Origin: Sphingomonas psychrolutea
GTDB taxonomy: Bacteria > Pseudomonadota > Alphaproteobacteria > Sphingomonadales > Sphingomonadaceae
Direction of reading: 5' to 3'
Assembly (NCBI RefSeq): GCF_014636175.1
Contig: NZ_BMDW01000005.1
Coordinates: 1-64,000, forward strand
Length of the DNA: 64,000 bases
A model generated the notes under the pieces. It had not been told where the DNA came from and made no database searches. It saw only the letters and a list, made by a program, of their open reading frames with translations. Both the position numbers and the translations under genes were made by a program. Positions 19,191 through 28,681 of this stretch are shown here, one piece after another (positions within the stretch are counted from its first letter, which is position 1; each line of letters opens with the position of its first letter).

Positions 19191-20378
19191 TCAGCCACCG
19201 GTCCGTTGCATTTCCAGTCGCCGGTACGGCGCATCGAGATAGCGCGCCACCGCCGCACGCACCGCGGCGCTCGCTTCGCGTCTTTTGGCGTCCGTGTCGG
19301 GCGCGAAGGTGGTGTACGGCGCCTTTGCATCGCGCGCCGTCGCCTCCGCTAGCGCCGGACGCGCCGCCGGATTCAGCGCAATCCCGAAATGCGGCAAAAT
19401 TCGGTGCTCGACCGCGCCTGGCAGCTCGGCATAATTGATCAGCATGCCGCTTGGACCGTTGATCGCGTCGAGAATCGGCGCGCAGGTCCGCTCCAGCAGG
19501 CAAGCACAATACTCCTCTTCGGAAAGCCCCGCCTCGTCGATCCCGAACACGCTTTGCCCGATCCCGCCACGGATCGTCTGGAACCCGCGCTGGCGAAATT
19601 GCGAAGCCATGATTTCGAGTGGATCGCGGTACAGAAAGATCCATCGCGTTTGCGGAAATGCCTGTGCCAGCAGCGGCAACGCCCGGGTGTGCCAGGAATC
19701 GAGCTTGATGACGAAGCCGTGTCCGCCAATGGTGTGACGGCCCAGCACTGCGGCCATCGCGCGGATCAGCGCAAGCCGCTGCGCGATTGGCTGCCCGGTC
19801 GCATTGTGCGCATATTGCAGCACCCAGTCGAACGGCTGCGGCTCCGACACGACGACCGCTCCCGGCAACGCCGCGAGCATTTGCGCAACCAAGGTCGATC
19901 CGCAGCGCGAGAGATGGAAGATCAACCCGTCGGGCACTGCCCCCGCCGCTGCCACCGATTCGGGCAGGGTGACGAGCGGTGTCCGGTGCCGGATGAACCG
20001 ACTAATCGGCAGACTCCGCCCGCGGCGAATCGAATCCTCGAAGAACGGACCGCTCAATCCGCTCGCGCCGAGATAGAACCAGTCGATCGCGGGCCCGGTT
20101 GGCGCTTCGACGATCGCGGCGGGAAGCCACGCCGGCCCCGGCATCGCGTCGCCGGTGATCGGTTCCAGCCGAAAACGGTCGAGCCCGAGCGGATCGGGCG
20201 AGAGGGTGCGTTCGACCACGATGGGATCGAGCGTGATCCCGCGTGCGGCTGCTTCCGCGGCGACCACGCCGATGAATTCCATCATTTCGACAATTCCGCC
20301 GAGACGCTGCTCAAGCGCCGGCTCGGCGCAGACCGCTGCGCGAAACTGGTCAAGCGCGACGCTATCGGTCGGGATCAT
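19191..20378 (-). CDS. Sulfotransferase-family protein with a Nif11-like N-terminal domain
   Basis: This 395-residue protein has three parts. Residues about 5-60 resemble a Nif11-like helical domain (ALDQFRAAVCAEPALEQRL, then VVAAEAAARGITLD). Residues about 65-145 form a linker domain of unknown role. Residues about 150-395 are a PAPS-type sulfotransferase fold with the phosphosulfate-binding loop HLSRCGSTLVAQML (about 155-168) and a 3'-phosphate segment YRDPLEIMASQ (about 250-260). Nif11 domains are best known as leader regions of ribosomal peptides, so its presence on a modifying enzyme is notable. It is divergent from the hydroxylase gene, 53 bases apart. The substrate is unknown; kinases with similar loops exist. 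Confidence 0.72.
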   Translation of the reverse strand: MIPTDSVALDQFRAAVCAEPALEQRLGGIVEMMEFIGVVAAEAAARGITLDPIVVERTLSPDPLGLDRFRLEPITGDAMPGPAWLPAAIVEAPTGPAIDWFYLGASGLSGPFFEDSIRRGRSLPISRFIRHRTPLVTLPESVAAAGAVPDGLIFHLSRCGSTLVAQMLAALPGAVVVSEPQPFDWVLQYAHNATGQPIAQRLALIRAMAAVLGRHTIGGHGFVIKLDSWHTRALPLLAQAFPQTRWIFLYRDPLEIMASQFRQRGFQTIRGGIGQSVFGIDEAGLSEEEYCACLLERTCAPILDAINGPSGMLINYAELPGAVEHRILPHFGIALNPAARPALAEATARDAKAPYTTFAPDTDAKRREASAAVRAAVARYLDAPYRRLEMQRTGG

Positions 20379-20431
20379 TGCGGCGGCACCGTGCTTGGCA
20401 AAGAGGGGACCCCGGCGCTATGTAACGAAGG

Positions 20432-21052
20432 ATGGAGACGAGCGCAGAGCCTACCGTGTTCATCGCCACACAACAATCACACGCCTATCCCGATCGGCTC
20501 CGCTTGCCGCTGAACTTCGATCCGGTCCGCTTGCGCGCCGATCTCGACGCGCTGATCGATACGCCGTGGACCGAGCATTTCGTCCGGCAGAATTACGAAG
20601 GCGACTGGAGCGTCCTGCCGTTGCGCTGCACCAAGGGCGCGACCCACCCGATCATGCAAATCTATTCGGACCCGACCGCCACCGACTTTGTGGATACGGC
20701 CTTGCTGGCGCGCTCCCGCTATTTTCAGGAGGTGCTCGGGGCGTTGCGCTGTCCGCTTCAGGCAGTGCGACTGATGCGACTGACGCCGGGATCGATCATC
20801 AAGGACCATCGCGACAATGATCTCGAGGCCGAAAGCGGTGAGGCGCGGCTCCACATCCCGATCGTCACTAACCCCGAGGTCGATTTCCGCCTGAATGGCG
20901 CGCGTGTGATCCTCGATCCCGGCACCGTCTGGTATTTACGGCTGTCCGATCCGCACAGCGTCGCCAATCGCGGCCGCGCCGACCGCGTCCATCTGGTGGT
21001 GAATTGCGTCGTCAATGCGTGGCTGACCGATCTGCTCGCCGCGGCGCTTTGA
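20432..21052 (+). CDS. Aspartyl/asparaginyl beta-hydroxylase domain protein
   Basis: This 206-residue protein matches the iron/2-oxoglutarate-dependent Asp/Asn beta-hydroxylase domain: the HxD pair in KDHRDND (His about 126, Asp about 128), the downstream His in SDPHSVANRG (about 175) and the 2-oxoglutarate Arg in RVHLVVN (about 185). All expected ligands are present. There is no signal peptide. It lies in divergent orientation beside the sulfotransferase, and the two together suggest modification of a protein or peptide, possibly the tail-collar-type product encoded nearby; that link is inference. The start at 20432 is uncertain, with a GTG at 20457 as alternative. Confidence 0.82.
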   Translation: METSAEPTVFIATQQSHAYPDRLRLPLNFDPVRLRADLDALIDTPWTEHFVRQNYEGDWSVLPLRCTKGATHPIMQIYSDPTATDFVDTALLARSRYFQEVLGALRCPLQAVRLMRLTPGSIIKDHRDNDLEAESGEARLHIPIVTNPEVDFRLNGARVILDPGTVWYLRLSDPHSVANRGRADRVHLVVNCVVNAWLTDLLAAAL

Positions 21053-21142
21053 TTCCTCCAACTTGCGCTAAAACGTGATGACCAAGTCTGGCGCGGGGCA
21101 GATTGAACCGATGACGGCCAAAGGCTGGCCAGTTCCAGAAGC

Positions 21143-21372
21143 ATGGAATTTGCGTCCAAAAAGGAGGGGGGAGCCCTGTTGCACGACGCGATCACGGGCT
21201 CGAGTCGGTCGGTCGCGCGATCTGGTGCACGCTCGAAACGTCGATCCGGGTCGACGTGCTGTGCGCGCCGATGGTCGCGCACGTTCCGGGCGACGCCGCG
21301 ACGATCACGCGAGAAACACGGAACTTCGTCGTGCGTCTGGTGTGGTGCTACCGCGCGACGGCGGTGGATTGA
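21143..21372 (+). pseudogene. Small frame-shifted ORF
   Basis: A frame beginning at ATG 21143 reads MEFASKKEGGALLHDAIT, and a second frame, one base offset, continues from about 21200 as LESVGRAIWCTLETSIRVDV and ends with FVVRLVWCYRATAVD at a TGA at 21370-21372. The second frame has no start codon of its own. One missing base near 21203 would explain the break. The joined product would be about 76 residues. No family is recognised. The rest of the stretch 21053-21487 shows nothing else. Confidence 0.35.
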
Positions 21373-21487
21373 TGCGTCCGTCGGTTGCGAAGATCGCGGG
21401 CGAAGTCCCGTTTGACGCCATGCCATCGACACAGCATGAAGAGGGCAACGCCGGCGCGCGTCGGTGCGCTCCGATCAGGGGATTTCC

Positions 21488-23605
21488 ATGCATATTCTCA
21501 CTTTGGCCTTATTGACCTCGATCGCCATGCCGGTCGCCGCCGCCGCCGCCCAAACCCCAGAAGACCCCTATCTCTGGCTTGAGGACGTCTCCTCGCCGCG
21601 CGCGATGGAGTGGGTCAACGCGCGCAACGCGTACAGCACCAAGCTGCTCGAGGCCGATGCCCGCTACGCAACGCTGTATGAAGAGGCGCTGACGATCGCA
21701 TCGGCCAAGGACCGCATCCCCGGCCCCAGCTTCACCCACGGCGAGATCTACAATTTCTGGCAGGATGCACAGCATCTGCGCGGGATTTGGCGCAAGACCA
21801 GCCTGGCCGATTACAAGACCGCCGAACCGAAGTGGGCGACGGTGCTGGATATCGATGCGCTCGGCAAGGCCGAGGGCAAGAGCTGGGTGTTGAAGGGCAC
21901 GCAATGCCTGCGCCCCGAAGAACGCCTGTGCCTCGTCTCGCTGTCGGACGGGGGCGAGGATGCGGTCGAAGTGCGCGAGTTCGATCTCGCGACCGGCCAG
22001 TTCGTCACCGGCGGCTTCCACTTGCCGCGCGGCAAGCACCGCATCGCGTGGGAGGATAAGGACCATCTGCTCGTCGCGACCGACTGGAATCCGGGTGAGC
22101 TAACGCAGTCGGGCTATCCCTATATCGTCAAGCGGCTCGCGCGCGGACAGGCGATGACGGCGGCGGTCGAAGTGTATCGTGGCGCGCAGACCGATGGCGG
22201 CTATGGCGTTTCGCCCGGCGTGCTACGCGACGGGCAAGGCCGCATGCTCGCTTATGTCGAACGCCCGCTCGACACCTTCCACCAGCAGACCTTCATCATC
22301 ACCCCCGCGGGCGCGAAGCGTCTGGCGATTCCGGAAAAGGCCAATCTCGAAGAGCTGATCGACGGCCGCGTGATCGTCCGCCTCAACGAGGCCTGGCCGT
22401 CGGCGGGTGCGGCGTTCACCGCCGGTTCGGTCGCTGAAATGGCACTGGCGCAGGTTAAAGCCGCGCCCGACAGCCCCAAGGCGAAGCTCGTCTGGGCGCC
22501 CGGCCTGCGCGATTCGCTGAGCGGGATCAGTTCGACGCGCGACAAATTGCTGATCAGCACGCTCAGCAACGTCCAGGGCCGCGCCTACGTCTACACTGCG
22601 AAACCCGGCGGCGGCTGGACCAGCGCGCGGCTGAAGCTGCCCGACAATCTGACGGTAGGCTTTGCCGCGACCGATGACGCGTCGAACCGCGCCTTTGTCG
22701 GCACCAGCGGCTTCCTGACGCCCTCGACGCTCTACCTGACCGATACCGCGACGGGTGCGCTCGAACAGGTCAAGGCGATCGCGCCGAAATTCGATGCGTC
22801 GCAGGATGTTGTCGAACAGCTTGAGGCAACCTCGAGCGACGGCACGAAAATCCCGTATTTCGTCGTGCATCGCAAGGACATCGCCTATGATGGCACGACC
22901 CCGACGCTGATGACCGCCTATGGCGGTTTTCAGGTCAGCCAGACGCCAAACTATTCGGGCACGATGGGCAAGCTCTGGCTTGAACGCGGCGGCGCGTATG
23001 TGCTCGCCAATATCCGTGGCGGCGGCGAATTCGGGCCGGCCTGGCACGAGGCCGGGCTCGGCACCAAGCGCCAGATCATCTATGACGATTTCGCCGCGGT
23101 CGCGAAGGATCTGATGGCGCGCAAGATTACCTCGCCCAAGAAGCTCGGCATTCAGGGCGGGTCGAATGGCGGGCTGCTGATGGGAGTCGAATTCACGCAG
23201 CACCCCGAATTGTGGGGTGCCGTCGTCATCCAGGTGCCGTTGCTCGACATGATCCGCATTTCGAAGATCGCGGCGGGCGCATCGTGGCAAGGCGAATATG
23301 GCGATGTGAATGCCGATCCGAAGGTGATGGCATTCTGGCAGAAGCTGTCGCCGTATCACAATCTCAAGCCGGGCGTTGCCTATCCCGAACCGTTCATCTT
23401 CACGACGACCAAGGATGACCGCGTCGGCCCGCAACATGCGCGCAAATTCGCCGCGCGGATGGAGGAAATGGGCCTGCACTTCCTTTATTATGAGAATACC
23501 GAGGGCGGGCACGGCGCGGGCGCGGATCTGAAACAGGCCGCGCGCACCACCGCGCTGACCATGACCTATCTCCAACGCAAATTGATGAGCGAGCCCAAAC
23601 CCTGA
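21488..23605 (+). CDS. Prolyl oligopeptidase family serine peptidase (S9), secreted
   Basis: This 705-residue protein has an N-terminal signal peptide (hydrophobic to about residue 20, cleavage near AAAAAQ), a seven-bladed propeller region and a C-terminal alpha/beta-hydrolase domain. The catalytic triad is visible: Ser in GGSNGGLLMG, Asp in TTKDDRVGPQHA and His in EGGHGAG. The ATG at 21488 is chosen because it begins the signal peptide and follows AGGGGAT. It likely degrades short proline-containing peptides in the periplasm. It stands alone, with a secreted nuclease gene 114 bases downstream in the same direction. Confidence 0.9.
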   Translation: MHILTLALLTSIAMPVAAAAAQTPEDPYLWLEDVSSPRAMEWVNARNAYSTKLLEADARYATLYEEALTIASAKDRIPGPSFTHGEIYNFWQDAQHLRGIWRKTSLADYKTAEPKWATVLDIDALGKAEGKSWVLKGTQCLRPEERLCLVSLSDGGEDAVEVREFDLATGQFVTGGFHLPRGKHRIAWEDKDHLLVATDWNPGELTQSGYPYIVKRLARGQAMTAAVEVYRGAQTDGGYGVSPGVLRDGQGRMLAYVERPLDTFHQQTFIITPAGAKRLAIPEKANLEELIDGRVIVRLNEAWPSAGAAFTAGSVAEMALAQVKAAPDSPKAKLVWAPGLRDSLSGISSTRDKLLISTLSNVQGRAYVYTAKPGGGWTSARLKLPDNLTVGFAATDDASNRAFVGTSGFLTPSTLYLTDTATGALEQVKAIAPKFDASQDVVEQLEATSSDGTKIPYFVVHRKDIAYDGTTPTLMTAYGGFQVSQTPNYSGTMGKLWLERGGAYVLANIRGGGEFGPAWHEAGLGTKRQIIYDDFAAVAKDLMARKITSPKKLGIQGGSNGGLLMGVEFTQHPELWGAVVIQVPLLDMIRISKIAAGASWQGEYGDVNADPKVMAFWQKLSPYHNLKPGVAYPEPFIFTTTKDDRVGPQHARKFAARMEEMGLHFLYYENTEGGHGAGADLKQAARTTALTMTYLQRKLMSEPKP

Positions 23606-23719
23606 CCGGCGCGCCGATCGGACCGGATCGGTGATAATCCCGATGCGCAACGCGGCGATCCATGCTATGGCGGAACCGCGTCGGCACGTCGCGCCGATCG
23701 GTCGTCCGGGGGGATCGTC

Positions 23720-24730
23720 ATGCGCCGTTTGTTCGTCTTGCTTGCCATCGGTATCGCCGTCACGCTCGGACTTTGGCAGCCGCAAAAGGCGCAAGCCTGG
23801 GGCAAACTCGGCCATTTGTCGGTGTGTGATCTCGCCTATCGCAACCTCACCCCGGCGTCGCGCGAGACGCTGAAGGATTTGCTGCAAAGTCGGCGCGGCG
23901 GCATCACCGTCCCCGGCAAAGGCCAACTGCCCGATCGGCATTATACGTCGTTCAACGTCGGTTGCCTTGAAGAGGATGAACTGCCGCGGCGCCACGCCGA
24001 TAACCATTTCATCAACGTCGCGCGCACGGTTACCGTGATCGTCGATGAGACCTGCCCCGGCACCGGCGAATGCATCCTGGCCGGAATCAAGCGCGACCTT
24101 GCCATTTTAAAGGACACCAGCCGATCGCGAGAGGACCGCGTCTTCGCTTTGATGGCGATCGGCCATTGGGTCGGCGACATCCACCAGCCGCTGCACGTTT
24201 CGTTCGCCGACGACAAAGGCGGCAACGGCATCGACGCCAAGCTGACCGGCAAATGCGGTACATCGACCTATCGCCCCGACAATCTCCACGGCGTCTGGGA
24301 CAATTGCCTGCTCGAGGCGGGGCTGTTCGAGCGCGTCCGCAAGCGCGCCGATTACAAAAAGAGCTGGAGCCGTTTCACGATCACCTATCGCGCGGTCGAT
24401 ACGTTGCAGGCCAATACCACGCTGGCCGAGGAGCTGTCGTTCGTCGGGACCGATCCCGTGCCATGGGCCAATGAATCGTACCAGATCACGCTCGATCCGT
24501 CGGTGCTGTATTGCACCAAGGTCGGCTCGACGTGCCAATATTCGCCGACGGCTGCGACCAAGACCAATCCGCCGCGGCTGCAACCGATCGGACAGCCCTA
24601 TCTGCAAAGCTTTGAGGGCAAGGCGCAGGATCGCATTCGCCGCGCCGGGTTCCGCCTGGCGCATCTGATCAATCTCGCGCTCGACCCGGCTTATACCGGC
24701 CCCGTGCGCGATTCGACGCAGCCCCTGTAA
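23720..24730 (+). CDS. S1/P1-type secreted nuclease
   Basis: This 336-residue protein has a signal peptide ending at KAQA, so that mature residue 1 is Trp as in P1 nuclease, where the N-terminal amino group binds zinc. Further zinc-ligand motifs are present: GKLGHLSVCDLA, the HADNHFINV region and GHWVGDIHQPLHVSFADDKGGN. The fold degrades single-stranded DNA or RNA and can remove 3'-phosphates from nucleotides, so nutrient (phosphate) scavenging is a likely role. The protein is somewhat longer than fungal enzymes, with a Cys-containing insert (YCTKVGSTCQY) near the C-terminus. Confidence 0.88.
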   Translation: MRRLFVLLAIGIAVTLGLWQPQKAQAWGKLGHLSVCDLAYRNLTPASRETLKDLLQSRRGGITVPGKGQLPDRHYTSFNVGCLEEDELPRRHADNHFINVARTVTVIVDETCPGTGECILAGIKRDLAILKDTSRSREDRVFALMAIGHWVGDIHQPLHVSFADDKGGNGIDAKLTGKCGTSTYRPDNLHGVWDNCLLEAGLFERVRKRADYKKSWSRFTITYRAVDTLQANTTLAEELSFVGTDPVPWANESYQITLDPSVLYCTKVGSTCQYSPTAATKTNPPRLQPIGQPYLQSFEGKAQDRIRRAGFRLAHLINLALDPAYTGPVRDSTQPL

Positions 24731-24737
24731 ACCCGTA

Positions 24738-24756
24738 CTTTACGCGCGCTTTACGC
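24738..24756 (+). promoter_or_regulatory. Tandem direct repeat, candidate KdpE operator
   Basis: Two identical octamers CTTTACGC start 11 bases apart, one helical turn, about 80 bases before kdpF. OmpR-family regulators such as KdpE bind direct repeats of this spacing, and the E. coli KdpE site also contains TTTA-type half-sites. Assignment is by position and spacing only. Confidence 0.5.
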
Positions 24757-24807
24757 CGCTCGGCGAAATCCCCCGCGCGCCATAACGCGGCCTGAGCGCA
24801 CAGCACT

Positions 24808-24827
24808 CACCTGAACCATTACAGGTG
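24808..24827 (+). other. Leader hairpin before kdpF
   Basis: CACCTG and CAGGTG form a 6-bp stem with an 8-base loop, ending 9 bases before the kdpF ATG and followed by GGGCTTTTG. It could be a weak attenuator or a structure around the ribosome binding site; its function is not shown. Confidence 0.35.
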
Positions 24828-24836
24828 GGCTTTTGC

Positions 24837-24926
24837 ATGTCGTTCGACCTCCTACTGGGCGGCCTCGTCGCCCTCATCGTCCTGATCTATCTGCTCGCCG
24901 TGCTCGCACGGCCCGAGCGGTATTGA
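24837..24926 (+). CDS. kdpF: KdpF, small stabilising subunit of the K+-transporting ATPase
   Basis: This 29-residue single-span membrane peptide (MSFDLLLGGLVALIVLIYLL then AVLARPERY) lies directly before kdpA. It has the family features: one transmembrane helix, a short charged C-terminus with RPERY, and the first position of the kdpFABC operon. KdpF stabilises the KdpABC complex in the inner membrane. Confidence 0.9.
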   Translation: MSFDLLLGGLVALIVLIYLLAVLARPERY

Positions 24927-24938
24927 AGGGGCGCCGTC

Positions 24939-26630
24939 ATGACCCTCTCTGGCTGGAGCATGATCCTGCTCTTCCTCGTCCTGATCGTGGTGCTGGCGAA
25001 GCCAGCGGGCGACTGGATGCACGCCCTTTATGCCCGCGAAAAGATGCCGCTCGGCTTTATTGAGGCGGGCTTCTACAAACTTGCGGGCATTGACCCAAAG
25101 GCCGAACAAAGCTGGGTTGGTTACGCCGTCTCGCTAATGGTGTTCAACCTGGGCGGCATCGCCTTGCTGTTCGCGATCCTGAAATTGCAGGGCGTGCTGC
25201 CGCTGAACCCGCAAGGCTATTCGGGCATGGAAACGCTGCTCGCGTTCAACACCGCGGTCAGCTTCGTCACCAACACCAATTGGCAGAATTACGGCGGCGA
25301 ATCGTCGCTGTCGAACCTCAGCCAAATGGCTGGCCTCACCGTGCAGAACTTCCTGTCGGCGGCGGTCGGCATGGCGGTGGCGTTCGCCTTCATCCGCGGC
25401 TTCGCGCGGCGTCAGGCGAACACGATCGGCAATTTCTGGGTCGATGTGACGCGCGCCACGCTGTACTTGCTGCTCCCAATTTCGATCGTGCTCGCCCTGG
25501 CTTATGTCGTGATGGGCGTTCCGCAGACCTTCGGCCCTTCCGTCGTCGCGACGACGCTGGAGGGGGCGAAGCAGACGATCGCGGTCGGACCCGTAGCGTC
25601 GCAGCTCGCCATCAAAATGCTCGGCACCAATGGCGGCGGCTTCTTCAACGCCAATTCCGCGCATCCGTTCGAAAACCCCACCGCACTGAGCAACTTCGTC
25701 CAGATGCTCTCGATCTTCGTGCTCGGCGCAGGCCTCACTCTCACTTTCGGCAAGGCGGTCGGCAACCTCCGCCAGGGCTGGGCGATCCTCGCCGCGATGC
25801 TACTGCTCTTTATCGCCGGTGTTGCGGTTGCATACGGGGCGGAAGCGGCAGGCAACCCGATCCACCACGCACTCGGTGTCGCCGGCGGCAACATGGAGGG
25901 CAAGGAAGTGCGCTTCGGCGTGGCTGCCACCGCACTCTTCGCCGTCGTCACCACCGCCACGTCGTGCGGTGCCGTCATCGGCATGCACGACAGCTTCACC
26001 GCGATCGGGGGACTCGTGCCCCTGTTCAACATGCAGCTTGGCGAACTCGTCATCGGCGGCGTCGGATCGGGACTCTACGCGGTGCTGATCTATTGCATCC
26101 TCGCGGTGTTCATCGCCGGGCTGATGGTCGGCCGCACCCCCGAATATATCGGCAAGAAGATCGAAAGCCGCGAGATGAAACTCGCTGTGATCGCGATCAT
26201 CGTACCGCCACTGATGATCCTCGGCTTGACCGCGATTGCCTGCATCACCGGCGCAGGTCTCGCCGGGCCACTCGCCAAGGGGCCGCACGGCTTCAGCGAG
26301 ATCCTCTACGCCTTCACCTCGGCTGCGGCGAACAACGGATCGGCCTTTGGCGGGCTCAGCGGCAATACCCCCTTCTACAATCTGCTGCTCGCGCTCGACA
26401 TGTTCGTTGGTCGTTTCGGGGTGATCCTGCCCGTACTCGCGATTGCCGGTGGCCTCGCCGCCAAGCGCCGCGTGCCCGAGGGACCTGGGTCGTTCCCGAC
26501 CACCGGGCCGCTTTGGATCGGCTTGCTCGCGGCGGTCATCGTGATCGTCGGCGGCCTCACCTTCCTCCCGTCGCTGGCACTCGGCCCGATCGCCGATCAG
26601 GCGCAAGTCGCCGCCGGCACCGTGCTCTAA
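24939..26630 (+). CDS. kdpA: KdpA, potassium-binding subunit of the K+-transporting ATPase
   Basis: KdpA is the K+-channel-like subunit of the high-affinity Kdp pump. The 563-residue protein has about ten membrane segments and the selectivity-filter-like loops expected of the family, including [47 protein letters not shown] and ANNGSAFGG. Its length is normal. It follows kdpF by 12 bases and precedes kdpB by 13. Expression is expected under K+ limitation through KdpDE encoded downstream. Confidence 0.97.
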   Translation: MTLSGWSMILLFLVLIVVLAKPAGDWMHALYAREKMPLGFIEAGFYKLAGIDPKAEQSWVGYAVSLMVFNLGGIALLFAILKLQGVLPLNPQGYSGMETLLAFNTAVSFVTNTNWQNYGGESSLSNLSQMAGLTVQNFLSAAVGMAVAFAFIRGFARRQANTIGNFWVDVTRATLYLLLPISIVLALAYVVMGVPQTFGPSVVATTLEGAKQTIAVGPVASQLAIKMLGTNGGGFFNANSAHPFENPTALSNFVQMLSIFVLGAGLTLTFGKAVGNLRQGWAILAAMLLLFIAGVAVAYGAEAAGNPIHHALGVAGGNMEGKEVRFGVAATALFAVVTTATSCGAVIGMHDSFTAIGGLVPLFNMQLGELVIGGVGSGLYAVLIYCILAVFIAGLMVGRTPEYIGKKIESREMKLAVIAIIVPPLMILGLTAIACITGAGLAGPLAKGPHGFSEILYAFTSAAANNGSAFGGLSGNTPFYNLLLALDMFVGRFGVILPVLAIAGGLAAKRRVPEGPGSFPTTGPLWIGLLAAVIVIVGGLTFLPSLALGPIADQAQVAAGTVL

Positions 26631-26643
26631 AAGGTCATATCCA

Positions 26644-28671
26644 ATGGCAAATCAGAACGCTTCGCTCTTCACCGGCCCCCTGCTCGCTGCCGCCGTCCGG
26701 GACGCCTTCCTCAAACTGAACCCCGCCAAGCTGATCAAGACGCCGGTGATGTTCGTGACGGCGATCGTCGCAAGCCTGTCGACGATCCTGTTCGTGAAAG
26801 GCATCGTCACCGGCACTGGCCATCCGGTGTTCGAGGGCCAGCTCGTGTTCTGGTTGTGGCTGACCGTCCTGTTCGGCAATGTCGCCGAGGCGCTCGCCGA
26901 GGGACGCGGCAAGGCGCAGGCCGCTGCTTTGCGCGCCACCGCAGCTGATCTGCGCGCCAAAAAATTGATCGGCGTGGCAGGCGCGTGGGAGTTGATCGAC
27001 GCGACCCGGCTGCAAGTCGGCGACGAGGTGCTGGTCGAAACGGGTGATCTGATCCCGGCCGACGGCGAAGTCATCGCGGGTGTCGCCTCGGTCAACGAAG
27101 CCGCGATTACCGGCGAAAGCGCGCCGGTGATCCGCGAAGGCGGTGGCGACCGTTCGGCGGTCACCGCAGGCACGCGCGTCATCGCCGATTCGATCACGGT
27201 GCGGGTGACCGCAGGCGCGGGCCAGGGCTTTCTCGATCGTATGATCGCGCTCGTCGAAGGCGCGCAACGCCAGAAGACCCCCAACGAAATCGCACTGACG
27301 ATCCTGCTCGCGGGGCTCACCCTCATCTTCCTGATCGCGGTCGGCACGCTGCCGGCTTTTGCCGCCTATGCAGGTGGCGGGATTGCGGTGCCGGTGCTGG
27401 TCGCCTTGTTCGTCACGCTCATCCCGACGACGATTTCGGCGCTGCTGTCCGCGATCGGCATTGCCGGGATGGACCGGCTCGTCCGCTTCAACGTGCTCGC
27501 CAAATCAGGCCGCGCGGTCGAGGCTGCGGGCGACATCGACACGCTGCTGCTCGATAAGACCGGCACGATCACGATCGGCGATCGTCAGGCGACCGCCTTT
27601 CTGCCCGTCCCCGGCGTCACGCTCGCCGAGTTGATCGCCGCTGCGCGCCTCGCCAGCCTGTCGGATGAAACGCCCGAAGGCCGCTCGATCGTCGTGCTGG
27701 CGAACCAGGACGGTAGCGCCGCGGTGGCGATACCCGCGGGTGCCGAGGAGATCAAATTCACCTCGCAAACGCGCGTGTCGGGTCTCCAGATTGGTGACCG
27801 CTCGCTGGTCAAAGGAGCGGTAGACGCGATCCTGAAGCGGCTCCCCGATGCGCCCAATGCGGACGCGCTGCGGAAAATCGCCGACGAGATTGCGCGCGGC
27901 GGTGCCACCCCGCTCGCGGTCGCCGATGGCAACCGCTTGCTCGGAATCGTCCAGCTCAAGGACATCGTCAAGGCCGGCATCCGCGAGCGCTTCGGCGAAC
28001 TCCGCCGGATGGGCATCCGCACGGTGATGATCACCGGCGACAATCCGCTCACCGCCGCCAGCATCGCCGCCGAAAGCGGGGTCGATGACTTCCTCGCCGA
28101 GGCCACGCCCGAGGACAAGCTCGCCTTGATCCGCAAGGAACAGGAAGGCGGCAAGCTCGTCGCGATGTGCGGCGACGGCACCAACGACGCGCCCGCGCTC
28201 GCGCAAAGCGACGTCGGTGTCGCCATGAACACCGGCACGCAGGCCGCGCGCGAGGCCGGCAACATGGTCGATCTCGACAGCGATCCGACCAAGCTGATCG
28301 AGATCGTGGGCTTGGGCAAACAATTGCTGATGACGCGTGGCGCGCTGACCACCTTCTCGATCTCGAACGATGTCGCCAAATATTTCGCGATCCTCCCCGC
28401 GATTTTCGTCGTGCTCTATCCGGGATTGGGCGGACTCAACGTCATGCGGCTGGCCAGCCCGGAAAGCGCGATCCTGTCGGCGATCATCTTCAACGCGCTG
28501 ATCATCCCGGCGCTTGTCCCGCTCGCGCTGAAGGGCGTGAAGTATCGCCCCGCCCCGGCCGGCACGCTGCTCGCGCGTAACCTCGCCGTTTACGGCGTCG
28601 GCGGGCTGATCGCGCCGTTCATAGGCATCAAGGCGATCGACCTCGTCGTCGCCGGCCTCCATCTTGCTTGA
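26644..28671 (+). CDS. kdpB: KdpB, ATP-hydrolysing P-type ATPase subunit
   Basis: KdpB is the catalytic P-type ATPase subunit that energises K+ uptake. The 675-residue protein shows the actuator-domain TGES motif, the phosphorylation site DKTGT with Asp at about 304, the nucleotide-binding segment [14 protein letters not shown] and the hinge [17 protein letters not shown]. Length and domain order are standard. It lies 13 bases behind kdpA and 10 before the chosen kdpC start. Confidence 0.97.
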   Translation: MANQNASLFTGPLLAAAVRDAFLKLNPAKLIKTPVMFVTAIVASLSTILFVKGIVTGTGHPVFEGQLVFWLWLTVLFGNVAEALAEGRGKAQAAALRATAADLRAKKLIGVAGAWELIDATRLQVGDEVLVETGDLIPADGEVIAGVASVNEAAITGESAPVIREGGGDRSAVTAGTRVIADSITVRVTAGAGQGFLDRMIALVEGAQRQKTPNEIALTILLAGLTLIFLIAVGTLPAFAAYAGGGIAVPVLVALFVTLIPTTISALLSAIGIAGMDRLVRFNVLAKSGRAVEAAGDIDTLLLDKTGTITIGDRQATAFLPVPGVTLAELIAAARLASLSDETPEGRSIVVLANQDGSAAVAIPAGAEEIKFTSQTRVSGLQIGDRSLVKGAVDAILKRLPDAPNADALRKIADEIARGGATPLAVADGNRLLGIVQLKDIVKAGIRERFGELRRMGIRTVMITGDNPLTAASIAAESGVDDFLAEATPEDKLALIRKEQEGGKLVAMCGDGTNDAPALAQSDVGVAMNTGTQAAREAGNMVDLDSDPTKLIEIVGLGKQLLMTRGALTTFSISNDVAKYFAILPAIFVVLYPGLGGLNVMRLASPESAILSAIIFNALIIPALVPLALKGVKYRPAPAGTLLARNLAVYGVGGLIAPFIGIKAIDLVVAGLHLA

Positions 28672-28681
28672 GGATCCTTCC

